Shown piece after piece: positions 25,134 through 33,244 of a DNA stretch of 64,000 nt (the stretch's first letter is position 1; each line of letters starts with the position of its first letter). Source of the DNA: Nocardioides speluncae (GTDB lineage Bacteria > Actinomycetota > Actinomycetes > Propionibacteriales > Nocardioidaceae); NCBI RefSeq assembly GCF_003121585.1, contig NZ_QEOO01000026.1, forward strand, positions 164,472 to 228,471, written 5' to 3'. Under the pieces are notes generated by a model. The model was not told the origin of the DNA, did not search any database, and worked only from the letters and a program-made list of their open reading frames with translations. The translations under genes were made by a program, and so were the position numbers.

Positions 25134-26340
25134 CGTCGACCGCCAGCAGCTCGGCCAGCTTGGGCCGGACCGCCCAGGTCGCGACGAGGTCGTCGTACTC
25201 CTTGCGGACGCTGCCGCCCTTGACGGCCGCGCCGGTGCGGGTGGCGCGAAGCATGGTGTTGCGCGGGGTGTGCTCGGACTCGACGAACTCGACCACGTCC
25301 ACGCGGTAGCCCTGCAGCCGCATGATCGAGGCCCGCAGCGCGTCGGTCAGGGTGTCGGCGAACCGCTCGCGGAGGATGCCGTGCCGGGTCAGCATCGTGT
25401 ACGGCGCGGGCGTGGGCGCCTGGCGCAGCTGGGCGGCGATGTCGTGGTGGCAGCAGGGCGCGGCCAGGACCAGCGAGGCCTGCCACTCGACCGCACGGGC
25501 GAGCGCCTCGTCGGTGGCGGTGTCACAGGCGTGCAGCGCCAGTACGACGTCGGGCGGCTCCGGCAGCGAGGCGCCGGCAATCGAGCCGACCACGAACTCG
25601 GCGGCCACCCCGAGCTCGCCCGCCACCGCGGAGTTGTGGTCGCTGGACTGCTGCTTCACGTCGACGCCGGTCAGGTGCACCGGCAGCCCGCGCACGTCGG
25701 TAAGGAACCGCTGCGCGGCGAAGGTCAGGTAGGCGTTGCCGCAGCCGAGGTCGACGATCCGCAGCGGGTCGTCGGCGGTCGGCTTGCGCACGTTGCCCTT
25801 GGCGATCGCCTCGGTCAGCGAGGAGTCCAGCAGCCGCAGGAACTCCTCAACCTGGCGGTACTTGGCCTGCCGGCTGGGCTTGATCTTCCCGTCCACCGAG
25901 GAGATCCCGAGCGCCACCAGCACCGGGTCGTTCTCGGCGAGCAGCCGCGGCTTCTCGCGGTCGTGAGCGGTGTCCACCTCGACCGGCTCGGCCCGATCGG
26001 TGGTGTGCACAAGCGCCTCGAGCCGCTTGGTCACCCGCACCTGGTGCTGCTGGGTGGTGGTCTCAACGTGCCAGTTGCCGAACGGCTCGTCCAGCAGGTC
26101 GTCCACCGCCGCCTTCGCCTCATCGCCGGGTGCGTGGTTGGAGGTGTGCGCCTGGGTGTCGTCGTACGCCGTGAGCTGCAGCCGGCGGCCGGCCTTGAGG
26201 TCGACGTACCGGAGCTCGACCCGCTTCCAGCGCGGCTGCTGGCCACGCTGCCGCCCGGACGCGACCGCGCGCACCAGTACGGCGTCGTCCAGGATCAGCC
26301 CGCGCATCCGCGCCAGCGCCCGCAGCAGCGGCTCACTCAT
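25126..26340 (-). CDS. SAM-dependent methyltransferase (Methyltransf_32-like)
   Basis: The 404-aa protein has an N-terminal domain of about 190 residues followed by a class I methyltransferase domain: RIVDLGCGNAYLTFAAQRFL (motif I), VHLTGVDVKQQSSDHN, VVLALHACDTATDEALARAV and the rare APCCHHDIAAQL motif. ALHACDTATD plus the PCCH motif mark the GSTCD/Methyltransf_32 group, whose substrates may be RNA but are mostly unknown. It overlaps the propeller gene and lies 8 bp downstream of a 28-codon membrane peptide gene. Confidence 0.82.
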   Translation of the reverse strand: MSEPLLRALARMRGLILDDAVLVRAVASGRQRGQQPRWKRVELRYVDLKAGRRLQLTAYDDTQAHTSNHAPGDEAKAAVDDLLDEPFGNWHVETTTQQHQVRVTKRLEALVHTTDRAEPVEVDTAHDREKPRLLAENDPVLVALGISSVDGKIKPSRQAKYRQVEEFLRLLDSSLTEAIAKGNVRKPTADDPLRIVDLGCGNAYLTFAAQRFLTDVRGLPVHLTGVDVKQQSSDHNSAVAGELGVAAEFVVGSIAGASLPEPPDVVLALHACDTATDEALARAVEWQASLVLAAPCCHHDIAAQLRQAPTPAPYTMLTRHGILRERFADTLTDALRASIMRLQGYRVDVVEFVESEHTPRNTMLRATRTGAAVKGGSVRKEYDDLVATWAVRPKLAELLAVDGG

Positions 26341-26348
26341 GACGCACC

Positions 26349-26435
26349 TCAGCCGAGCAGCGCCGCGATCACGGCGATCAGGAGGAGACCGGCCAGGGCT
26401 ACCGGAATCACGAGCCGTCGGTAGCGGGGATTCAT
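26349..26435 (-). CDS. 28-aa single-pass membrane peptide
   Basis: A 29-codon frame begins at ATG 26435 and encodes a basic start MNPRYRRLV followed by one hydrophobic helix of about 18 residues ending LLG. The basic N-terminus and single helix are typical of small membrane proteins with the N-terminus inside. It stops 8 bp before the methyltransferase start on the same strand. I have seen very similar short peptides in related genomes, which is why I call it; there is no biochemical clue. Confidence 0.55.
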   Translation of the reverse strand: MNPRYRRLVIPVALAGLLLIAVIAALLG

Positions 26436-26485
26436 GCCCAGAAGTCTAGGCCTGGGCCGTCGAAGGGCTGTCGTAGCCTGGCACC

Positions 26486-27850
26486 GTGGGACTGGTTGCC
26501 GAGCTCCGGACCGTCCTGGGCGACGCCGGCGTGCTCACCGACCCTGACGTCACCCGGACCTACAGCCGCGACATGATGCCGCTCGCGCCGTCCGGACAGC
26601 CGCTCGCGGTGGTCCTCCCGGAGAGCCGGGAGCAGGTCCAGGCGGTCGTCCGCGCGTGCGCGGCGGCGAGTACGCCGATCGTGCCGCGCGGCGCCGGCAG
26701 CGGGCTGGCCGGGGGCGCCAACGCGGTCGACGGCGGCGTCGTGCTCGTCACCACCAAGCTCGACCGGATCATCGAGATGGACGCCGACAACCGGCTCGCG
26801 GTGGTGGAGCCGGGCGTGGTCAACGACGACCTGCGGCGCGCGGCCGGCAAGCACGACCTCTACTACCCGCCCGACCCGTCCTCCAGCGACTGGTGCACGA
26901 TCGGCGGCAACGTCGCCACGAACGCCGGCGGCCTGTGCTGTGTGAAGTACGGCGTCACCGCCGACTTCGTGCTCGGGCTGGAGGTGGTGCTGGCCGACGG
27001 CGAGCTGCTCCGGACCGGCCGGCGTACCGTCAAGGGCGTCGCCGGCTACGACCTCACCAGCCTGTTCGTCGGCTCCGAGGGCACGCTCGGCGTGATCACC
27101 CAGGCGACCCTGGCGCTGCGCCCGGCACCACAGGCGCCGGCCACGATCGTGGCCACCTTCGCCACGACCGCGGCGGCCGGCCGAGCGGTGACCAACGTCG
27201 TACGGCGCGGGCTGACGCCGTCACTGCTGGAGATCATGGACCGGCAGTCGGTGCGGGCCGTCGAGGCCTATCTGCACACCGACCTGGACGCCGACGGCGC
27301 GCTGCTGCTCGCCCAGTCCGACTCCGGCGACGCCGCGGAGGCCGACGTACTCAGGCAGGTGTTCGCCGACGCCGGCGCCACCCTCACCCATGCCACCACC
27401 GACCTCGACGAGGGACGGACGCTGCTCGCCGCCCGGCGGGCGGTGCCGCCGGCGCTGGAGCGGCTGGGTCCGGCGCTCACCGACGACGTGTGCGTGCCCC
27501 GGTCGCGGATCGCCGAGTTCATCGACGGCTGCGAGCGGATCCGCGAGGAGTGCGGGCTGGTGATCGCCGTCTTCGGTCATGCCGGCGACGGCAACATGCA
27601 CCCCAAGATCATCTACGCCGAGGACGACGTGCCCCGCGCCCGCGCGGCGTTCGCGGCGATCCTGGAGCTCGCGCTGAGCCTGGGCGGCACGATCACCGGC
27701 GAGCACGGCGTCGGCCGGCTCAAGCAGGAGTGGCTGGCCCGCGAGCTCGGCCCGGTCGGCGTCCGCACCCACCATGCGATCAAGGCCGCGCTCGACCCCG
27801 CCGGCCTGTTCAACCCCGGCGCGGCGCTGCCCCGGGAGCGGAGTAGCTAG
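26486..27850 (+). CDS. FAD-binding oxidase, GlcD-like (glycolate/lactate oxidase family)
   Basis: The 454-aa protein has the PCMH-type FAD-binding domain: AAASTPIVPRGAGSGLAGGA, PPDPSSSDWCTIGGNVATNA and GYDLTSLFVGSEGTLGVI. A FAD-oxidase C-terminal domain ends with VFGHAGDGNMHPKIIY and GTITGEHGVGRLKQEWL. This is the GlcD/D-lactate dehydrogenase family, which oxidises alpha-hydroxy acids; GlcE/GlcF partners are not nearby, so it may work alone. The start is GTG 26486. Its stop codon forms the edge of the large palindrome that follows. Confidence 0.9.
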   Translation: MGLVAELRTVLGDAGVLTDPDVTRTYSRDMMPLAPSGQPLAVVLPESREQVQAVVRACAAASTPIVPRGAGSGLAGGANAVDGGVVLVTTKLDRIIEMDADNRLAVVEPGVVNDDLRRAAGKHDLYYPPDPSSSDWCTIGGNVATNAGGLCCVKYGVTADFVLGLEVVLADGELLRTGRRTVKGVAGYDLTSLFVGSEGTLGVITQATLALRPAPQAPATIVATFATTAAAGRAVTNVVRRGLTPSLLEIMDRQSVRAVEAYLHTDLDADGALLLAQSDSGDAAEADVLRQVFADAGATLTHATTDLDEGRTLLAARRAVPPALERLGPALTDDVCVPRSRIAEFIDGCERIREECGLVIAVFGHAGDGNMHPKIIYAEDDVPRARAAFAAILELALSLGGTITGEHGVGRLKQEWLARELGPVGVRTHHAIKAALDPAGLFNPGAALPRERSS

Positions 27851-27896
27851 TGGTCATCTCCAGAAGTTCTTCGAGAACTTCTGGAGATGACCACTA
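27848..27896. terminator. perfect 23-bp palindromic hairpin shared by two convergent genes
   Basis: TAGTGGTCATCTCCAGAAGT... (27848-27870) is the exact reverse complement of 27874-27896, with a TCG loop. The first three bases are the stop codon of the FAD oxidase, and the last three (read on the other strand) are the stop codon of the lipoprotein gene. It can act as a terminator on both strands. No U-run follows. Confidence 0.85.
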
Positions 27897-28253
27897 GCCG
27901 CCGGCGCAGACGTTGGTGAGGTCGCTCGCAGCGTCGGTCACCGGCTGGATGTTGGGCGTCTTGCCCTTCTCGGCCTGCGTGCGGGCCGTGGTGACGGCCT
28001 TCTCGAGGTCCTCGACGGCCTGCTTGACCTCGGCGTTGTCGGTGTCGTTCTTCAGGTCCTCGAGGGTGCGCTCGACGTCCCGCAGCTCGTCGACGATCAC
28101 CCGCGGGTCCTCACCGGCGTTCTGGACGTCCTGCACCTCGCCGGCGATCGTGGCCGCGGCGTCGGCGCAGTCCAGCGCGCGTTCGATGGCGCTGCAGCCG
28201 GTGAGACCACCGGCGACCAGCACGGTCGCGGCAAGAGCGGAGACGAGCTTCAC
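27894..28253 (-). CDS. small lipoprotein with helical body
   Basis: The 119-aa product has a lipoprotein signal peptide with lipobox LTGC (MKLVSALAATVLVAGGLTGC), then a charged helical body (DELRDVERTLEDLKNDTDNA...VKQAVEDLEKAVTTARTQAE), probably a coiled coil, and Cys residues near both ends (DCADAA and NVCAGG) that could pair. It would sit on the outer face of the membrane. The start overlaps the NUDIX gene stop (ATGA), so it belongs to that operon. Function unknown. Confidence 0.75.
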   Translation of the reverse strand: MKLVSALAATVLVAGGLTGCSAIERALDCADAAATIAGEVQDVQNAGEDPRVIVDELRDVERTLEDLKNDTDNAEVKQAVEDLEKAVTTARTQAEKGKTPNIQPVTDAASDLTNVCAGG

Positions 28254-29125
28254 GAAACCCCCAGTGCGTGAGTGACGACATCGAGCACCGGAACGCTACC
28301 CGACGCCACCTGAGCCACCGGCACCCAGGCGACCGCATCGGTGGTGCCGTCGACCTCGGTCACCCGCAGCTCCGCTTCGGCCGCCACCGTGGCCGCGAAG
28401 ATCAGGTGTACGCCGTGGTAGTCCTGGGTCTGGCCGTTGGGCGCCTTGCCGACGAAGTGCACGTCGTGGACGTCGAGCAGCTCGCCGATCTCGCAGTCCA
28501 CCCCGCACTCCTCGCGCACCTCGCGGGCCAGCGCCAGCGCCGGCCGCTCGCCGTGGTCGATGCCGCCTCCGGGCAGCGTCCAGGTGCCGGGGTGGTGGCC
28601 GCGCTTGGAGATCCGGGTCAGCAGGATCTGGTCCTCGCGCCGGATCAGTGCGTACGCCGCCAGCCGTTGCAGCTGGCTCGGCGCGTAGTCGGAGAGCGCC
28701 TCCTTCACCAGCGCGACGACCGGGATCCGCTCGGCGTGGATGTCGGCCAGCGGCACCCAGGCCGCGTCCACCGTCGAGCCGTCGACCTCGATGACCCGTG
28801 GCTCCGGTGAGTCGGCCGGCACCCAGCCGTCGTACACGATCCGCAGTCCGTGGGCATCGACCTGCTTGCCGTCCCGCCAGGTCTCGGGCAGGTGGATCGA
28901 GTAGACCCGCGCCATCTCCCCGACCGTCGCGCGCAGCCCGGTCTCCTCGTAGATCTCGCGGACCACGCCGTCGCGCGGGTGCTCGCCGTGGTCAATCCCG
29001 CCGCCGGGCAGCGTCCAGAGCTCGTCGTGGGTGACCCGTTCGGACAGCCGGCTGAGCAGGATCCGGTCGCCCTGCAGGATCACGGCGTACGCCGCGACCC
29101 GCTGCCGTAACGGGAGATTCCTCAT
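28250..29125 (-). CDS. double NUDIX hydrolase
   Basis: The 291-aa protein holds two NUDIX domains in tandem. The first Nudix box is GGGIDHGEHPRDGVVREIYE followed by ETGL (about residues 41-64); the second is GGGIDHGERPALALAREVRE followed by ECGV (about 188-211). Both keep the REhxEExG metal-binding residues, so both could hydrolyse nucleoside diphosphate derivatives. The halves are clearly related (AAYAVILQGDRILLSRLSER against AAYALIRREDQILLTRISKR), showing an internal duplication. It lies upstream of the lipoprotein gene in one operon and is divergent to the acyltransferase gene. Confidence 0.88.
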   Translation of the reverse strand: MRNLPLRQRVAAYAVILQGDRILLSRLSERVTHDELWTLPGGGIDHGEHPRDGVVREIYEETGLRATVGEMARVYSIHLPETWRDGKQVDAHGLRIVYDGWVPADSPEPRVIEVDGSTVDAAWVPLADIHAERIPVVALVKEALSDYAPSQLQRLAAYALIRREDQILLTRISKRGHHPGTWTLPGGGIDHGERPALALAREVREECGVDCEIGELLDVHDVHFVGKAPNGQTQDYHGVHLIFAATVAAEAELRVTEVDGTTDAVAWVPVAQVASGSVPVLDVVTHALGVS

Positions 29126-29191
29126 GCAACGAACCCTAATGGGGTACCTCGACCACCAGCGGCCGCTCGCGACGAGTTGTCCGCGATGTGC

Positions 29192-29207
29192 ACTGGTCTA
29201 GACCAGT
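29192..29207. promoter_or_regulatory. perfect DasR-type operator (dre)
   Basis: ACTGGTCTAGACCAGT is a perfect 16-bp palindrome identical to the consensus of the DasR responsive element of Streptomyces, a GntR-family site released by glucosamine phosphates. It ends 15 bp before the acyltransferase ATG (29223), where repressor binding would block transcription or elongation. It also lies 66 bp upstream of the divergent NUDIX start. The match is seen; binding by a DasR orthologue is inference. Confidence 0.75.
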
Positions 29208-29222
29208 TGTTAGGTTTGATTG

Positions 29223-30296
29223 ATGCCCTCGACGCAACGCGACCCGTGGCTGGACAACGCAAAGATGGTCCTGGTGACCCTGGTTGTCGTCGGTCATTCC
29301 CTGGTGCTGGTGCCCCTGACCGACACCACTGCCCACGTCTACGACTTCATCTACTACCTGCACATTCCGGCGTTCGTGCTGGTCACCGGCTATCTCTCGA
29401 AGAGCTTCCAGTGGACCCGACGCCACCTCACCGCACTGCTCACCACCGTGGTCGTGCCGTATGTCGTCTTCGAGGGCGCGATGGCCTGGTTCCGGATCAA
29501 CGTCGGCCACGAGCAGAACATCGAGCGGCTCTGGCTGGACCCGCACTGGCCGATGTGGTTCCTCGCGGCGCTCGCGATCTGGCGGCTGGCGACGCCGGTC
29601 CTGAAAGCGCACTGGCTGATGATCCCGGCCGCGCTCGTAGTCAGTCTCAGCGCCGGCCTGGTCGACGTCGACGTGCTCGACATCAGCCGGGTGCTCGGCC
29701 TGCTGCCGTTCTTCGTGATCGGGCTGCACCTCACGCCCGCCCGAATCGAGGCCGCTCGCGCCCCCGGCGCCTGGGTGCTCGGCATCCTCATCCTGCTCGG
29801 CATCTGGCAGATCGCCGGCCGCACCGACGACTGGATCAGCACCCAGTGGGTCTACTTCCGTACGTCGTACGAGGAGCTCGGCGTGGCCGGCACCGACGGC
29901 GCCGTCAGCCGGCTGCTGCTGATCGCGATCGCGCTGGCCGGCACGTTCGCCGTACTCTCCCTCGTGCCGCGCGGCCGGTCCTGGCTGAGCACGATGGGCA
30001 AGCAGACGCTGGTGGTCTACCTGTGCCACGGCTTCGCGATCCAGTACGCCGAGTACCGCGGCTACCTCGACCTGCTCCCCAGCCACCCCGACCTGCTGCT
30101 CTGGGTGACCGTCCTGCTCGCGGTCAGCCTGTCCCTGCTGCTGGCGAGCGCGCCGGTGTCCGGCGTACTCACCTGGGTGGTCGATCCGGTCGGCTCGGTT
30201 CAGCGCTCCCGTTGTGACAGGCAGCCCGCCGGCGTACCAAAAACGCAACAAGTGCCTGGACGCACTACCTCGATGGACCACGCGCGCATACCGTGA
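29223..30296 (+). CDS. acyltransferase 3 family membrane protein
   Basis: The 357-aa integral membrane protein opens with RDPWLDNAKMVLVTLVVVGH, the typical start of the acyltransferase-3 / OpgC / fucose 4-O-acetylase family, with the conserved His in VVVGHS. About ten hydrophobic segments follow and a late VVYLCHGFAIQYAE. Members acylate sugars or cell-envelope polymers. A perfect DasR-type operator lies directly upstream, so the enzyme may modify an amino-sugar-containing surface polymer. The soluble tail after residue 325 is basic. ATG 29223 is chosen over a TTG one codon earlier. Confidence 0.82.
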   Translation: MPSTQRDPWLDNAKMVLVTLVVVGHSLVLVPLTDTTAHVYDFIYYLHIPAFVLVTGYLSKSFQWTRRHLTALLTTVVVPYVVFEGAMAWFRINVGHEQNIERLWLDPHWPMWFLAALAIWRLATPVLKAHWLMIPAALVVSLSAGLVDVDVLDISRVLGLLPFFVIGLHLTPARIEAARAPGAWVLGILILLGIWQIAGRTDDWISTQWVYFRTSYEELGVAGTDGAVSRLLLIAIALAGTFAVLSLVPRGRSWLSTMGKQTLVVYLCHGFAIQYAEYRGYLDLLPSHPDLLLWVTVLLAVSLSLLLASAPVSGVLTWVVDPVGSVQRSRCDRQPAGVPKTQQVPGRTTSMDHARIP

Positions 30297-30342
30297 GGCG
30301 CAATCTCGGGACCCTGCGAACATCCATCCAATGGAGGGAAGC

Positions 30343-31809
30343 ATGCGTCTCAACCGTCGAACCAGTGCCAGCGCCGTCGCTCTCGTCGCGACGCTCGGCC
30401 TGGTCCTCGCCTCACCTACACCCGCCACCGCAAGCCCCGACGACGCCTTCGCCAAGATCCTGGTCGATCGGGTCAAGGGCTCGGGCGTCAAGAAGCACCT
30501 GGACGCGTTCCAGGCGATCGCCGACGCCAACGGCGGCAACCGCGCGGCCGGTACGCCGGGCTATCGGGCCTCGCGCGACTACGTTGCCCAGAAGCTGCGC
30601 AACGCGGGCTACCGGGTCACGCTCAACCCGATCAACTTCATCGAGTCCTGGACGGAGAACAGCCCGCCCACCCTCGACCTAACCGCCCCGACCGGCAAGA
30701 GCTACGTCCCGAACGAGGACTTCTTCACCTTCCAGCCCTCGCCGGCCGGTGACGTAACCGCGCAGGTCCAGGCGGTCGACCTCACCCTGCCGCCCACGCC
30801 GACACCGACGTCGAACAGCGGCTGCGAGGCCGCCGACTTCGCCGGCTTCGTCGCCGGGCGGATCGCACTCATCCAGCGCGGCACCTGCCCGTTCGTGACC
30901 AAGGTGCTCAACGCTCGCAACGCCGGCGCTGTCGGACTGATCATCTTCAACGAGGGCCAGCCCGGCCGTACCGACGCCTTCCCGCTCAACATCGGCGAGT
31001 GGCGCGGCGGCATACCCATGGTGTTCGCGGACTTCGCAGTCGGCCAGGAGCTCGCCAGCACGCCCGGCGCGACGGTCCGGCTCAAGGTCGACACCACCCT
31101 GGGGCTCGGCACCGACCACAACGTGATCGCCGAGACTCGGGGTGGCAACTCGAACAACGTGGTCATGGTCGGCGCCCACCTCGACAGCGTCCCGGCGGGT
31201 CCCGGCATCAACGACAACGGCTCCGGCAGCGCCGCGATCCTCGAGACCGCCCTGCAGATGTCGAAGTTCCCGGTGTCCAACAAGGTGCGCTTCGCGTTCT
31301 GGGCGGCTGAGGAGATCGGCCTGCTCGGCTCCGACCAGTACGTCGCCGGGCTCAGCGCCGCGGAGCGGGACCGGATCAGGCTCTACCTCAACTTCGACAT
31401 GGTCTCCTCGCCCAACTACATGCTCGCGCTGTACGACGGCGACGACTCCGACGGAGTGGGTGCACCTGCCGGGCCGCCGGGATCTCCTGAGATCGAGGAC
31501 CAGCTCGCTGCCTTCTACGACAGCCGTGACCTGCCCACCATCGGCACCGACTTCAGCGGACGCTCCGACTACGGGCCGTTCATCGCGGTCGGGATTCCGG
31601 CAGGCGGCATCTTCACCGGCGCCGAGGGCATCAAGACGCCCGCGGAGCAGGCCTTGTTCGGCGGCACCGCAGGCGTCGCGTACGACGTCTGCTACCACCA
31701 GGTCTGCGACACCATCGCCAACGTCAACATGACGGCGCTCAACATCAACTCCGACGCGATCGCCGACTCCACCGCCAGGTTCGCCTTCAACACCAGCGCG
31801 ATCCCGTAA
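30343..31809 (+). CDS. exported M28-family aminopeptidase with PA domain
   Basis: The 488-aa secreted metallopeptidase has a signal peptide (ASAVALVATLGLVLASPTP, cleaved near ATA-SPDD), a protease-associated domain (GRIALIQRGTCPFVTKVLNA, then GAVGLIIFNEGQPG) and an M28 peptidase domain. The expected zinc ligands and catalytic Glu are visible: His and Asp in MVGAHLDSVPAGPGINDNGS, Glu-Glu in WAAEEIGLLGS, Asp in YLNFDMVSSPN and His in VCYHQVCDT. It resembles Streptomyces aminopeptidase S and should release N-terminal residues from peptides outside the cell. GGAGGGA is a good RBS. A terminator hairpin follows. Confidence 0.93.
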   Translation: MRLNRRTSASAVALVATLGLVLASPTPATASPDDAFAKILVDRVKGSGVKKHLDAFQAIADANGGNRAAGTPGYRASRDYVAQKLRNAGYRVTLNPINFIESWTENSPPTLDLTAPTGKSYVPNEDFFTFQPSPAGDVTAQVQAVDLTLPPTPTPTSNSGCEAADFAGFVAGRIALIQRGTCPFVTKVLNARNAGAVGLIIFNEGQPGRTDAFPLNIGEWRGGIPMVFADFAVGQELASTPGATVRLKVDTTLGLGTDHNVIAETRGGNSNNVVMVGAHLDSVPAGPGINDNGSGSAAILETALQMSKFPVSNKVRFAFWAAEEIGLLGSDQYVAGLSAAERDRIRLYLNFDMVSSPNYMLALYDGDDSDGVGAPAGPPGSPEIEDQLAAFYDSRDLPTIGTDFSGRSDYGPFIAVGIPAGGIFTGAEGIKTPAEQALFGGTAGVAYDVCYHQVCDTIANVNMTALNINSDAIADSTARFAFNTSAIP

Positions 31810-31824
31810 GCACCACCGCAGCAA

Positions 31825-31858
31825 ACGAAGGGCCTGGCCGTTCGGCCGGGCCCTTCGT
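31825..31858. terminator. hairpin between peptidase and toxin-cluster genes
   Basis: ACGAAGGGCCTGGCC and GGCCGGGCCCTTCGT pair with one mismatch around a four-base GTTC loop. The hairpin lies 15 bp after the M28 gene stop and abuts the stop of the convergent gene at 31858, so it can serve both. Confidence 0.8.
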
Positions 31859-32340
31859 CACTCGGATCGGTCGAAGGTCACGTCGATCTCTGTCGATCGC
31901 GTGTGCATTCCGTCGCCAAGACTCGGCACCCATGCCTCGGACACCGCGACCTTCTTCGCCGCCGAAAGCAGGTCGAGGCTGTCGACATCGCCGAACCGCG
32001 CTTGCACCTGCCTGGGAAAGGCTTCCGCGTCAAGAATCGTCACTTGTTGGGTGATCGTGACAACAGCTCGCGCCGCCAAGCCGCTTCGCCCTGCCCTGTC
32101 CGACCGTCCGGTCGACGGTGTTGATTCGTCCAACGGAGGGCCGAGGTGCCGGATCGGATTCGACCAGCCATACGTCTCGCCTAGGAGCCTCTCGTACTCC
32201 AGCATGGCCCGCACCATCTCCTCACCGCGGGCGACAATCGTCGGCACAGGCTCGCCGTCAGCGCAGGCGCGGATATGTTCACTCATGGCCTTGCTGACAG
32301 TGTCGATCGTTCCCTGCAACTCAGCAGATGTCGTCATCAT
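31858..32340 (-). CDS. hypothetical protein, last gene of RHS operon (candidate immunity)
   Basis: I do not recognise this 160-aa soluble protein. It starts MMTTSAELQGTIDTVSKAMS with a helical half carrying RGEEMVRAMLEYERLLGETY, and its second half is beta-rich (AVVTITQQVTILDAEAFP). It has no signal peptide or membrane segment. It is the third small gene after the RHS toxin gene, 20 bp from the previous stop, and less GC-rich than flanking genes. By position it is a candidate cytoplasmic immunity protein or a displaced one from an older toxin tip. It could instead be an ordinary accessory gene. Confidence 0.6.
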   Translation of the reverse strand: MMTTSAELQGTIDTVSKAMSEHIRACADGEPVPTIVARGEEMVRAMLEYERLLGETYGWSNPIRHLGPPLDESTPSTGRSDRAGRSGLAARAVVTITQQVTILDAEAFPRQVQARFGDVDSLDLLSAAKKVAVSEAWVPSLGDGMHTRSTEIDVTFDRSE

Positions 32341-32360
32341 CAACCCCGAGATAGTCGTAC

Positions 32361-32855
32361 TCACACGCCAAAGTCGTACACCCAATCAATCCCTTGCGCC
32401 CGCGACTCCATCTCGTCAAGGAAGCGTTGCCCGAGTGGGGACGCATACGGAGGACCCGAGATGCCGAGATGTCCGCCACCTGGTTCGCCAAGCCGAATTC
32501 GGAGCGTCGCGATCTCCTCATCACTGTGCAGCTTCACCGCCAATTCGAACGGAGCCACGGTTTGATCGCTGATCAGGATGCACATACCCCGAAGCTTGGC
32601 TTCGGCATCTTCTGTCTTCAACGCCGAGGAGTAGAACAGACCGTCGAGACTTTCACGCGCCCACTCTGAATGCCGTGCTCGCAGCAACTCCGGGACGAGT
32701 ATCTCCAGGGTGTCGTTGAGCTCTGAAGCGGATGCGAGCGGCAGTTTGCCGCCAACCGGAACCCGTGCCAAAAGCTCGGTCAACTGCCGGGCGGCCAGTC
32801 GCGTCAGATTGGGGCGTTCGCGGTTCTGACGTTCTTGACCAGTCTCTCTAGTCAT
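32361..32855 (-). CDS. hypothetical protein of RHS operon (candidate immunity)
   Basis: This 164-aa protein starts MTRETGQERQNRERPNLTRL and has a helical N-terminal half and a beta-rich second half (GMCILISDQTVAPFELAVKL, TLRIRLGEPGGGHLGISGPP) ending in DWVYDFGV. No known motif is seen. The ATG at 32855 overlaps the preceding stop (ATGA), tying it to the DUF7919-like gene and the RHS gene in one transcript. A role in immunity or toxin delivery is inferred from position only. Confidence 0.6.
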   Translation of the reverse strand: MTRETGQERQNRERPNLTRLAARQLTELLARVPVGGKLPLASASELNDTLEILVPELLRARHSEWARESLDGLFYSSALKTEDAEAKLRGMCILISDQTVAPFELAVKLHSDEEIATLRIRLGEPGGGHLGISGPPYASPLGQRFLDEMESRAQGIDWVYDFGV

Positions 32856-33241
32856 AACGATTCTTGGCACTCAACCGCTTCTATGAACTCGGCCGGAGGC
32901 AAGTAATGGTGCGCGTCAATGTAGTGCAAGATCAGTGATGGCGCAGCGTAAAGTCGGCCGTCAGAACCACTGACGTGAAGTTCACCCATTCCCAACGAGA
33001 CGTAGCCTCTGTCGGTCGGGGCTGACATCCGCACCGGTGATTCCTCGTCGCAGAACTCGCAGTCGTGCACGCCGCGCATAATGTTCTTCTGGTTCTCTGC
33101 ATGCTTCAGGAGCTGGCTGAACACCGCAGGCGAAACCACCCCCGTCGGAAACGTCTCCGACGCGGACAGCCAGCCCACGTTGATCATCTCACGCTCACTT
33201 TTCGAGTATTCATAGTGAGATAGATCTGCATAATACGCCAA
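32852..33241 (-). CDS. DUF7919-like small protein next to RHS toxin (candidate immunity)
   Basis: The 129-aa protein opens MAYYADLSHYEYSKSEREMI, then VGWLSASETFPTG, with a CEFC pair (HDCEFCDEES) and the ending LHYIDAHHYLPPAEFIEAV. I know this layout from small actinobacterial proteins found beside polymorphic toxins; the CEFC and late His residues could bind a metal. It starts 3 bp after the RHS stop codon and is translated in the same operon. Immunity to the RHS tip is the best guess. Confidence 0.65.
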   Translation of the reverse strand: MAYYADLSHYEYSKSEREMINVGWLSASETFPTGVVSPAVFSQLLKHAENQKNIMRGVHDCEFCDEESPVRMSAPTDRGYVSLGMGELHVSGSDGRLYAAPSLILHYIDAHHYLPPAEFIEAVECQESL

Positions 33242-33244
33242 GAC

